This document shows, piece after piece, positions 10,369 through 20,708 of a stretch of DNA of 64,000 nt. Positions within the stretch are counted from its first letter, which is position 1; every line of letters starts with the position of its first letter. A program made the translations under genes and the position numbers. This stretch comes from Chytridium lagenaria. Taxonomy: Eukaryota; Chytridiomycota; Chytridiomycetes; Chytridiales; Chytridiaceae. Under the pieces are notes generated by a model. The model searched no databases. It worked only from the letters and a program-made list of their open reading frames with translations, and was not told the DNA's origin. The stretch spans positions 102,372-166,371 of the forward strand of contig JAHLKC010000093.1 of NCBI GenBank assembly GCA_025449115.1. Direction: 5' to 3'.

Positions 10369-13300
10369 TCACCGCATCTCACGAAGCCTCCAAGCCAACA
10401 TGACATACACCAACACAAGCAGCATCACAGTCAACCCAACCGAAACAAACAAATCTCGGTAATAAGCATCAATGTCAAATCCAAATCGCTGTAAAATAAT
10501 GGTGGCGGGTATCTACAAATAATAAATAATAATTTAGAAACATAAACTTCCAAAATACATTGTACAAATACGAGACTCACATTAACGCTCGCTCCAGCAA
10601 TCGTATCCACAATCTTGATCCCCACAATATCATTCACAATAAGCGCCTCATAAGAAAACCGGAAAAAACTTCCATACTGAATCCACTTCATGAATCCAGG
10701 GATATTATCTAACCAACAGATGAGCAAAACAGAAATCAAATCCAACCCAGAAAAAAAAGAAAAGGAAATGCTGCTTACCCTGATTAATCAACAACCCCGC
10801 AAACAACATCTTAAACAAAATCACAATAGCCGCTACAAGCGTCGCCGTCCCAACATCAGGAACAGCAACAGCAAACGCCAAACACAACAACCCAATCTCA
10901 GCCGAAAACAACAACACCACCACCAAAAACTTCACATACCGATCCCCCTCACTCGACAACCCAATCAACACAAACGTAATCGTCCCCATCACAAAGGCAG
11001 GGAGAATCCGAAGTGCAAACGTGTCAAACACCAATTTCGTCAGAAACAAAGGCATCGTCCCATAAAACCCAGACGCCCTTTCTCGAACATACAAGGCCCG
11101 TTCTCCCGCAAAACTTCCAATCGCACTGATCCCCGAAAACCCAAGCAACGCCAACAAAAACACCAACGACCCAAGTCGATTCTGAATCCCACCAAGCGAG
11201 TTCCCTGACTTGTAATACAGCATCCCCACAAACACTCCCAACACAATAGCGAGCACCATATGCGACACGAGCAGACCTAGATTCCTGTACAGGTTTCTCG
11301 CCGCTCGTCCCATAAGTGCACACAATTGCGTCATGAACCCCACCTCATGTGATTTCGATATAATGCCAACAGCACCCACAGACACCTCTCCCTCCGTTGG
11401 ACAAGCTGACGGTGATCTCGAGTTCGCACAAGCCCCAGCGCTAGGATGACGCTCATGGCAAGGCACAGCTACCGACGCAACAGTCCCCACCGTCGACGCC
11501 GACGAAGAAGACGACACAGCCGTAACGGGCAGTATGGCAGCTTGTGAAGGCGACGGAGGTTGACCACTAGCCCCTCTCCGTGTAGAGGCAGGTCTTGACG
11601 CCGGCCTTACAACCTGCTGCTCCTGATCCTCCACAGCAATAAGCACTGCAGATGAGTTCTGCTCCACGATACTAGGCGAGTAAATGGTATTCCCAGCCCC
11701 ATCCATATCAGATTCGTTCCTATTCAACACATTTGGTGTCGGTCCAGAAACAGCCACAAGAGCAATAGCATCAGCAGAAAGCGGAGCTGCCGTCGTGGTC
11801 GTCGCAACCAAAAACTCGTCTGCACAACCACTCTTGACGTCAAACGGTTTCTCCTGCCCAGGTGACGACGGCGACGTCGACTCCAGTTTCGCCCCACCAT
11901 TCCCAAACCGATTTCTCAACACCCCACCACCAGAATCTCCATTCCCCTGAACCACGGACGGCACAACCTCCCCAATCCTCGACCCAAAAGCCCTCCTCCA
12001 TTCGAACTCACCCCACAGCCATAGCTAAATCTAATAATGATCCGCTACATTATACCCTCAGGACAAGGCGCACCCACATCCTTAAGGTACCTCGTCACTT
12101 CCCCACCCATTCCCACAATAAAGCACCTGTCCTCCCGACAACACCAGCAAATCATCAAACACCCCAAACAAGTCCGACCTAGGCTGATGAATCGTAAACG
12201 CCACCGTCTTCCCATGCGATTTAGCAAGATCAGCAAGCGTCTTGACAACACTGTGCGCATTATACGAATCCAATCCACTCGTCGGCTCGTCCAACAGAAT
12301 CACTGCAGGCGACGTCACAAGCTCGACTCCAATGCTCACCCTCCGTCTCTCTCCTCCAGAGATACCGCGACATCCTTTCCCTACATTCCCGATCCCACAA
12401 AGCTATCAGCCACGTGAAACAATCCCAAAGTCTTGATGATATCCTCAACTCTTTCCCGCTTCTCATCATGCGACACCGACTCGGGTAATCGAAGAGTAGC
12501 AGAGAACATGAGCGTTTCACGAACCGTTAATGTGGGCATCAAAAGATCATCCTGGTCAACGTAACCAACGACTGATTTAAACGCAGCAGGTGGCAAATCC
12601 TGTCCATCAATCGTCACCCGTCCAGTCACATTTCCACTCTTGTTCTTGCCTGCAATAATATCGAGGAATGTAGACTTGCCGCGCCTTTTTACACCGCATC
12701 ATTAGCATCGACGGTAAATACCATTGAATATAATCTCCAGCAACAACGTAGAAGAATAGACTCACCTGAAGGCCCCATGATGGCCAGCACCCTCCCCGCC
12801 CGCGCAGCCCCCGTAACCCTTTCAATACATTCTTCCCTCCAACAGAATATCCCACCTTCTCGAACCGAATAGTGGCTCCCTTCCTAGGTGGTGGCACAGG
12901 CCTACGTCTCGCCCTAGCCTGCATCACCATAGCATAGCCAAGACCCGCAAGTGCCAGCGCTAAAAGTGATACGGATATTCCAATACCTGCCCTCTCTCCT
13001 ATGGTCATCGCACGAGGAGTATTAGAGGACAACATAAACGCATCGGTGGGCTCCTCAAGAGGGAGCGCGCATTCACCAAATACGCAATTCGGCATGGAAG
13101 ACCTCAGGGAATAGATCGTCAAGAAAATCGACTGGGTTTCCGTCAAAAGAGAAAAAAGGGTTTTGGATTCCTTTTGTTAGATTCCGATTTCAAAGTTAAG
13201 GAAAACTTCCAATAAAGAATCTGCAGAAAGAGGCAATAAACTCACATGTCGCTGAACACTCCCCGTCAACCGTTCCTCTTAGATTAACAGGGCAAGTAAA

Positions 13301-14595
13301 CTTCAACTTCCCAGAAGCACTCGCGATGGGTCCACCCAAGTTCACAGAGACCCCAGGACCGCCACAAAATGTCGACCCAGGGGTGCACTCGCACTTTGTC
13401 TCTGTGCAAGACCAGCTATACACCCTCGGCCTCTCCGTGAGTGATTGTGTACAGTTGCTTAGTCTACACATAAACTGTTGGCGGTCGTCGTACCATACTA
13501 AATGAAAAACAAGATTAAATCAAAAAATGGCCAGTGATTAATATAAAAGTAACGAAAGAACTCACAGCTTCCAAGGGAATATCCAGCAGTGACATTTCTA
13601 TGTATCATGATTTTGGAAGTTCCAGGGTATACGGCTTCAAGCAAAGGGACTAAATCAAAGAAATGATGTAATCAGAAAACGGAACAGTAAACCTTATTCT
13701 GCACCGAAAAGAAAAGGAAAAAAAAAGCTTACCCTTCAAATCACAATACGACGTCCCAGCTTTCCACACCTTGGCCTGTCGATTACAGACAGCCTTTTCC
13801 GATGACCCAAACGGCGTGGCGCATGATTCGTCATTTAGGCAAGCTATAACAACACGAATTTCATTAAAACTCCTCCCTTTTCCATCAAATGACATCAACA
13901 AACAAAAATCAGAAGAAGAGCGCATCATCCAACCATCGCAATTCAGTCCAGTAAAACCTGAATCGCACCGACAAGGCCGTCCGAGTACAGGAATCGGCGT
14001 CCTCCTCGAATTCTCAACATTTGTTGAATTACAGACTAAACCACAAACTCTAATTAGCCCAAGAATTCCTCACATTTAATAAAGAGACGACAAAAAAAAG
14101 GGGGGGCAGACCTGGTTGAAGGCAATCCTGTCCCCCAAATCCCTGTGGACATTGACAGGCATTCCCCAAACATACTCCATAATTCTTACATCCCTGTCTA
14201 TTGCAATCAAAGCAAACCGGACATGTTGCTGTTGGTGAGGCAGCGGGGGCGGTCACTGTGACTGTGCTTGCTGGAGCCGTTACAGTGATGACGAGTTGTG
14301 CGTTACTGAAAAGAGTTGGACCCCAGGTATCGACAAGAATGAAGAAGAGAGATATGGAAATGATCTGTGCAATGTAGGAGCGTCGTTGGATGCGATGGTA
14401 GGGTTTAAACGCGGTTGATGGGGATGGGATGTGAGATGATGTCGATGTCGGACTTTGTGATGTGGGACGGGTGATGGGATTGGGAGGGGTATGTTGACGG
14501 ATGGTTAGTGGTGATGACGGCATTGATGATGATGTTGTAGGATGACGATGATAAGGATCATGATTGTAGGACTCTGTATCGATGGTCCGTTGCAT
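10369..14595 (-). CDS. ADP1-like ABCG half-transporter with extracellular EGF-like Cys-rich head
   Basis: This is a membrane ATP-binding cassette transporter with the layout of yeast Adp1. The start at 14595 is followed by a basic/Ser-rich cytosolic tail and a hydrophobic segment (QIISISLFFILVDTWGP). Next are Thr/Val-rich linkers and EGF-like modules (CNRQGCKNYGVCLGNACQC; CRCDSGFTGLNCD) spread over exons at about 14112-14595, 13930-14040, 13740-13843, 13592-13650 and 13245-13500. After a TM segment (ISVSLLALALAGLGYAMVM) comes the nucleotide-binding domain: a Walker A region near 12680, a GISGGERRR signature and a Walker B ILLDEPTSGLDS near 12300. The ABCG membrane domain follows (11.3-10.4 kb), and the stop is at 10369. 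Single-base frame changes lie near 12819, 12681, 12385, 12105, 12050 and 12030. The substrate is unknown. Confidence 0.87.
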
Positions 14596-15290
14596 GCCGT
14601 CTGCGTCGACTGTGTTTTTTTTTTTTTGGGATGACGTGAGGGCCCCCGATGGTGGTGTGCAGACGAAAAGGATTGGAGACTTTAGGTCGAGATGGAGGCT
14701 GACTGCTGAAGAATAATGGGAGGGGAGGGGGGGGGGGGGTGGACAGGCAAGCCTTTGCTTCTTGGTTAGAGCCAGGGGGGCAAAGGGAGCGGGTTTGTTG
14801 TTTTTTCTTTGTTCTAAGCAAGGGGTTCCTGTCAAATTTTTGAACCACCCAAAAAGGCATGGTCCAACGGTGTGGTACTGAATTTTAAACTTGGCATCCT
14901 CTACACGCAACGACCTACAGTAGCTACGGTAGTATGCTGTAGGGAGCGTGCAGATTCCGCACATATGATGGATTATTTTACGTCTCTTGGATTTTAAAGA
15001 TGTTGGTGATTCGGAATAAGCGATTGATGCTGCGAAGGGCCATACCATTTGAAATCCACGTCCTCGCGCCTTTGCCACCTCAACTCAAATACCTCCCTGG
15101 TCTTACAATCATTACACGCCGAGGACGCTGAAGCCTTCTTACCTTAAGATAAGCTTCCTTGTTAACACCCATGTTTAGCATCGTTTCTCCAAAATCCAAA
15201 CTCTTGTAACAATGCCTTATCAACCCTAACTTATCTCTACCAAACCCCAATTTTCATTACGCGAAACATCAAACTCCCGTACATTACATT
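14596..15290. other. Upstream region of ABC transporter with homopolymer runs
   Basis: This stretch includes a T-run (14615-14627), a G-run of about 14 bases (14726-14741) and no recognisable protein. It probably contains the 5' UTR and promoter of the ABC gene. Open frames through it lack any recognisable domain. Confidence 0.4.
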
Positions 15291-15299
15291 GACATAAAT

Positions 15300-15986
15300 A
15301 CACGTCCATACATACGCACATCAACCACCATTCTCACAAAAACAAAAAAAAAAAGGTTGTTCACAAGTGCACAACAGCCGCCAATATCCCCACAACCCGC
15401 ACACACGAATCTCGGGCTCCCCTGTCCCTTTGTTCCCGACTTCACCGCCGCAATTCTCGCCGTCGGCAACGGCGCGGCAGTGGGCACCGTCGCGCAATAA
15501 CTTTGCAAAGAATTAAACTAAAAAGAACACAAAATGATCAGCGTCAACCACACCCATACCACAAAAACCCACCACACTTAAATCGTCAGGACACGTCTTT
15601 TTACAATTCTCGAGCGTTGATGGCGTTGCGGGATCTAGACATGCGTCGGTGATACGATCTGTGAGCGCGATTTGGATGAGTGGGAAGAGGGAGCCGAGAC
15701 ATGTTGTGGCGCATGATGTGAAGCCTGTGAGAGTTGCTAAAATGTCGAGGAGGTTGAGGGGTTTTGGGGTGGTGGAAACGGGCGATGGAGACCTGGTGGG
15801 TGACGCCATGGATGAAGGGATGGAAGGGGTGATGATGATAGAAGCGGAGGTGGATGGCGGTGAAAGTGTTGATGGGGATAGTGATAGGGTGGTTGAATTT
15901 GTAGAGTCGATGGCCATGGATTGAGCGTAAACGTTGAACCAAGCGGCTATGATGAGACACGATGCGAGTAGTCGATGGATCGCCAT
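15300..15986 (-). CDS. Small secreted Cys-rich protein, CFEM-like, probable GPI tail
   Basis: The start at 15986 gives a clear signal peptide (MAIHRLLASCLIIAAWFNVYA). A Ser/Thr/Pro-rich spacer follows, then a compact Cys domain containing TSCATTCLGSLFPLI, DACLDPATPSTLENCKKTC and FCG. After a probable intron at about 15510-15560 a further Cys (LQSYCATVP) appears. The spacing recalls fungal CFEM-type surface proteins, but I cannot confirm all eight cysteines in order. Near 15380 an alternative frame ends in a hydrophobic tail (VVGILAAVVHL) that would fit GPI anchoring, again implying a one-base shift. A cell-surface role is inferred. Confidence 0.55.
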
Positions 15987-16139
15987 GACGAGAGAAGATA
16001 TGATATGTTTCCCAATCAGCGAGATGAAGACGCCACTCTGCGTTTCGAACAAGAGGCCGGCCTGCAACCATTTTTGGAATTCTGCGAGTCTTCGAGAACA
16101 CGTCACCCAATCACAGCACTGTAGGATGCTTTTTTGAAC

Positions 16140-17500
16140 CGATGAAGATCTGATCGCACATAGGCGCGTACGGGCGAATTTTTGAACATGTATATATAAG
16201 TAACCCAGCTAACTCTTAGTTCAAAATTCGACAACGTCAACATTAATAAACAAAAGTAACATCGTGCAATATCGGAAAACATGTTCCACTTCCATAGTGC
16301 GTGAGAGACTGTAACATACTCCCCCGAAATAGCGTGCAGAAAATGGGAAAATGAAAAGGCCGTATTATTACACCGACTGTTTTTCCTAAGACGTTTCTTT
16401 AACAGAGTTGTACCGCGAGGAGTGTCGACTTTCTTTACTTTCTCTCGCAAAAGTGACGAGATTCACCGTGGGATTCCCTCTACACAGCCTTCATTAGGAC
16501 CATCTCAAAGACTAAAAACTTCATAAGCAAAAAAAAGATGGATGATACAATCAGACAAAATAGCAAAGAAAATACTTTCATCTGCAGAACAATTAAAAAA
16601 GACGTCAAAACCCAAAACCCGAAACAAACACAAATAAGGATATAGAAATCGCCCAGATTTTTTTTTCGCCTCTGTTTTCTCTCTACTATAAGCCGTTGTG
16701 CATGACCTTTTCATCTTTTACTTCTCATCTTCTTCATCCATCACACGGGGATCCTGTTTGTTTTTGCTTTTATCTCTGTGTCAAGCCAACCATCAAAAAG
16801 TCCATTACATCATCCTTCAGTAGCAATTCAAAAACCCCAAAACCTCAGCTAACTCGACACGTCTTTCAATACCCGCTGAATGTTCGATAATAAAACCTAG
16901 AGTACATTTGGAGATACCGGTAGGGGCCCTGGGAAGTGTTTTCTTTTTCTTCTTAACCAACCTGAAATCAAATTATCTGGAGATAGGGTTCAATGTTGGG
17001 TTGAATCCCAGCTTGTGGATGGACGTATGCTGAAAATGTGAATGAAAAAATAATGGACGTATGCTGAAAATGTATACCGATGGCACAGTAATAAACATCC
17101 AGTTTATACGTCATCGCGCAGGATATGAAACTCCTAAAAAAACGATGACAAGAACTCACTATCGCTGCGTCACAAAGAACACTGAATAGAGTACACTCTA
17201 TTCATTGTAAACCTTCATATTCATTTCATCGTTTTAAAGCGTAGAATGTGGATGAAACACGGTGAACCTCGATCACTTGTCCTGAATCATATTTCTCATG
17301 GACGAACACGTGTGCATACTTTGTCCAGCTTACAATATCGCGCATGATGTGGCAACGTTGGAATCGATTATGGCATTCCCGGTTCGTCGTTGATGAATAG
17401 AATGATGATATATTAATAAAAAGAAACACACACGTAATGATCCACTCGGTATCGACTTATTCATCCCCGTAACCCCAATGAATGGAATGAAAGTAACTCC
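16140..17500. other. Intergenic region
   Basis: No convincing gene. A 21-base sequence (ATGGACGTATGCTGAAAATGT) is duplicated at 17019-17039 and 17053-17073. AT-rich elsewhere. Confidence 0.4.
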
Positions 17501-17564
17501 CAGTTTTCTTTACGACCGAAAAGAATAGCTCACCTATTTCCGAAATATCTGCATGCACAGGGGG

Positions 17565-17820
17565 TATGAAAGCACTTTACTGGACATTCAATACCCTCAA
17601 GACCATTGACGTTACAGGCTGCACTCTCACCTGCATGGGCTGTAATGAAAGCAATGACGCAAGCGTTTAAAATACTTGACCGGACAATCAATACCCCAAA
17701 GAATTGACGTTATAAGCTGCACTCTCACCTGCATAAACAGCATGAAAGCAATAACGTTACCGTTAAAAACACGATCCGGACAATCAACACCCCAAAGACC
17801 ATCGACGTTACAGCGTATCC
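17565..17820 (-). repeat. Three degenerate tandem copies, about 79-98 bp
   Basis: Three related units start at 17565, 17644 and 17742 (plus strand), each with ATGAAAGCA, a GGACAWTCAAYACC core, GACGTTAYA and, in two units, GCACTCTCACCTGCAT. On the minus strand the units read as a Cys-bearing peptide repeat of the pattern C-N-V-x-G-L-x-G-[IV]-x-C-P, partly in different frames. This could be remains of a repeated-domain protein or a non-coding minisatellite. No family recognised. Confidence 0.5.
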
Positions 17821-17829
17821 TCTTTCATT

Positions 17830-18811
17830 GTAAGACCATGTTTTCATTATCAATGATCGCTTCCCAAGCACCCGGAAACGTCAGGTGTTGAGCGGTCATC
17901 GAGTCCACGGCATATTGTGACGTGTAGCTTTTTCGACTCAAACATCCTCTCAAGAAAAAGAAACCAAACACTGACTTTTATGGAGCAACCCCTCGTCTGA
18001 CCTGTTGGAACGAAAACAAGAAACGCATAAACGAAGGAACAGCTTATGATGAAAGGCTCTCCACAACGTCATCGACGCGGTGAATGCCAAAATAAAATAC
18101 TCTGTTTGTTTTATTTGAAAAATCCCTTTGAAAAACTCTGGAGAGACGCGTCAACGTGTCCATGCGCGTCCAACACGCGTCGAAAAGACAAGATTCCTTC
18201 AGGGTAAAACCGCCGCACCAAAAAAATAAAGAAAAGAAGAAAGGTTTTTCCCTTCATCGTCCCACTAAGCCAAGGAAGGAAAAAAAAAAGAAGACAAGAC
18301 CGATCAAAGAAAGACGGCCTTTTGGAAAATGGGAGATCAACAGCCAGAAACACGATCCACAGAAAAAAAATCTATTTCAACAACATACAAAAAAAAACAA
18401 AATCGAGGCACGTTTTATCAAAAAAAAACAATAATTCTTGGGGTTTCTTTTACTTGGAGATTGACAAAAGATGAACCAAAAAAAAGGAAACTATAAAAAA
18501 GAAAAGCAAAAACGTTCAGAAAAAAACGTTGAAAGGCGTAAACTTGCAAAGACTATAAAATTCAAAGGACCGAAACGATTGAGGGGAAACTGGTACCGTA
18601 TAAAAAAAAGACCGAAAAAAAGGAAAGAGCAGATACAGGGGGGGGAGCGACCGGGATAAGAGACAACGAGAAGGGTGAGCGGAGATCAAAAGCTTTTCTT
18701 TTTTAAAATGGGATGTCGAGACATCAAGAGTGAGAAGGGGGAATGCGGTAGAGGTTATAGAAAACAGTCATAACGGTGGAAGAGTGGGAGGACGCATGAA
18801 AGGGAAAAGGC
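17830..18811. other. A-rich low-complexity intergenic DNA
   Basis: Very A/AAG-rich on the plus strand from 18200 to 18660. Open frames here are compositionally biased (Lys-rich) and not credible genes. The right end is the 3' flank of the CAP gene. Confidence 0.5.
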
Positions 18812-20011
18812 TTAAAGGCGCTCGCCAAGAATGTTGCTGCCACCCATGTTACCGGCAGGTCCGTAGTGGCAGACAGACAACGCTTCCCTCCCGTTACCAG
18901 TGACGCAAACACCACAACCAATGGTGGTGGAAGGCCTCCAGAGGACTTGAGACAAGTGACCGTAGGCGGCAGTGTTACCCTGGAGGGATCCGGTACCGGC
19001 CTTCATGTCGGAAACAAAAGGCTCACACTCGTCAACGTACATCTGGAGGGCTTGAATGTGACGGGCAAAGATGGAGGGGGTCTGGCCGCGGGAGTCGGAC
19101 CACCAGGCAAGGTTCTCGCCGAGACCCACGCGTTGAGAGCCAACAGAGTGAACCATGTCACAGCTTGGGGAACGGAAGGAGGCGTAGTTCTGCAGAAAGG
19201 GATTTAGGTTAATGAGAACATTAAAGATGAAAATTTGATAAGAAAATTTGCAAAGGTGTGCAAAAAAGAGGCGAGACGGCTCAATGACGGCCTGGAATGT
19301 GGAATGAAATAGACCACCACAAGAGCATGTCTTGCCGAATGAATGCATAAAAGTGGTTAAAAAGACTCACCTGAGCGCTGGTCTCGGCAGAGTCACTGTA
19401 AGTGACTTGGAAGCGAGAGTAGTCGTATCCAATCAAACGACCGTAGGTGTTACGAACAGCGTTGGTACGGGCGACAAGGTCGGCCTTGAGGACATCCTCA
19501 GGGGCATCCGTGTCAATAGGGCCACTGACAGCACCCCTGAGAGCGGCGCAGAAAGAAACAGTGTCAAACTCGTCCTTCTTTTGCTCAACGGGTTGCTCAA
19601 CGACAACGGGCTCCTGAACGACGGCACCTGAACGACAGGCTCCTGAGCGACAGGCTCCTGAACGACAACGGGGGCCTCGTTGACAGGCTGCTGCTCCTCA
19701 GCAACCTGGAAGCCACCCTCACCAATGAGTTGGGGGAGACCAGCATCGTCGAATGAAGCGGTGGCACCGGTGGCAAGGCCAGCCTCGACAGCCTTCTTGA
19801 CGTACTCGGGCTTCTTGGTCCACTTTTTGCACTTCTTTGGCTTGTTGGGGGCCTGGGTGGAGGAAGCGATGGGGGACACGGTGGTGGTGGCGGCAACCAC
19901 GGGAGCGGAGGAAGAGACAACGGCAGCGCTGCCATCATAGTCGCCAGCGACGAGGGAGGCAGAGGCACCGAGAGCAAGGGTAGCGATAGCGACGATCTTT
20001 GCAAAGAACAT
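18812..20011 (-). CDS. Secreted CAP/PR-1 (SCP) family protein
   Basis: The start at 20011 gives a signal peptide (MFFAKIVAIATLALGASAS). A Ser/Ala/Pro linker, a Lys-rich patch (KPKKCKKWTKK) and a Val/Pro/Gln repeat (QEPVAQEPVV type) precede the CAP domain. Exon 1 is 19371-20011 and exon 2 18812-19189; the GTGAGT donor and TGCAG acceptor join in phase. The CAP domain has the family hallmarks GHLSQVLWRPSTTIGCGV (CAP1) and CHYGPAGNMGG (CAP2), plus GENLAWW. Yeast relatives (Pry proteins) bind sterols and are exported. The frame shifts by one base near 19623 inside the repeat linker. Family assignment is firm and substrate unknown. Confidence 0.88.
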
Positions 20012-20077
20012 GTTTGATAGTTTCTAATGTATGTATGTATGTATGTAGGTGTTGTTGATGGGAAGACGGTCTCCTGA

Positions 20078-20102
20078 GAGGTCTATATATCTATAAATTT
20101 CC
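20078..20102 (-). promoter_or_regulatory. TATA-like stretch upstream of CAP gene
   Basis: AATTTATAGATATATAGACC on the minus strand lies about 70-90 bases upstream of the start at 20011, at a spacing usual for a core promoter. A (GTAT)n run at 20029-20046 lies in the leader. Confidence 0.35.
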
Positions 20103-20708
20103 TGTTCTGTGAAAAGAAAAAGAAGGGACGATGGAAGGGAATGAAGTGGGGGGAAAGGGGATGTTTTATTTGATCTTTTTGTCATTTTCCATTCCACAGA
20201 GAGATTAAAATTGCATTCACAATTAGCATTTTTGCTCTTGTGCATGTGTGACAATGTATAACATAGTAAGGAATGGTGTTACACAATTGACAAATTAATT
20301 TAATTCAAGTCTTTTTGGGTGGGCAGGCTGGGCTAATTAGTATTATTATTATTTTATTATTTTATTTTATTTTATTAATTATTTAAATACTAAAAGACGA
20401 AAAACCAAAAGACAACAAAAAATAATCTCCTTGGCCGTTTTCCCCTATTTCTTATTCATTATTATTTATTTATTATTTATTTATTATAATATTTAATAGA
20501 GTGATGAGTGTGAAGAATATTTAATTTATTAAAACTCTAATTAATAACTAAAATATTTAATTAATATTTTTTAATACTCAATGACGCGTCAAAATAACAG
20601 TCATGAACCAATGATATGTAAATAAATATGACGCGTAAAATAATACTATTCATATTCCATGTATTGTATCCTACCGAGAATATTTAATGTGTACCTTAAA
20701 AAAACAAT
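20103..20708. other. AT-rich intergenic region
   Basis: Very AT-rich (20338-20700), with TTATT and TAATATTTAA motifs and no coding signal. Confidence 0.5.

Noticed and set aside
10690..11208. Long Lys/Arg/Pro-rich plus-strand frame
   Set aside because: It is the antisense shadow of the ABC transporter membrane domain.
18156..18659. Lys-rich plus-strand frames
   Set aside because: They follow from A-rich low-complexity DNA and show no domain.
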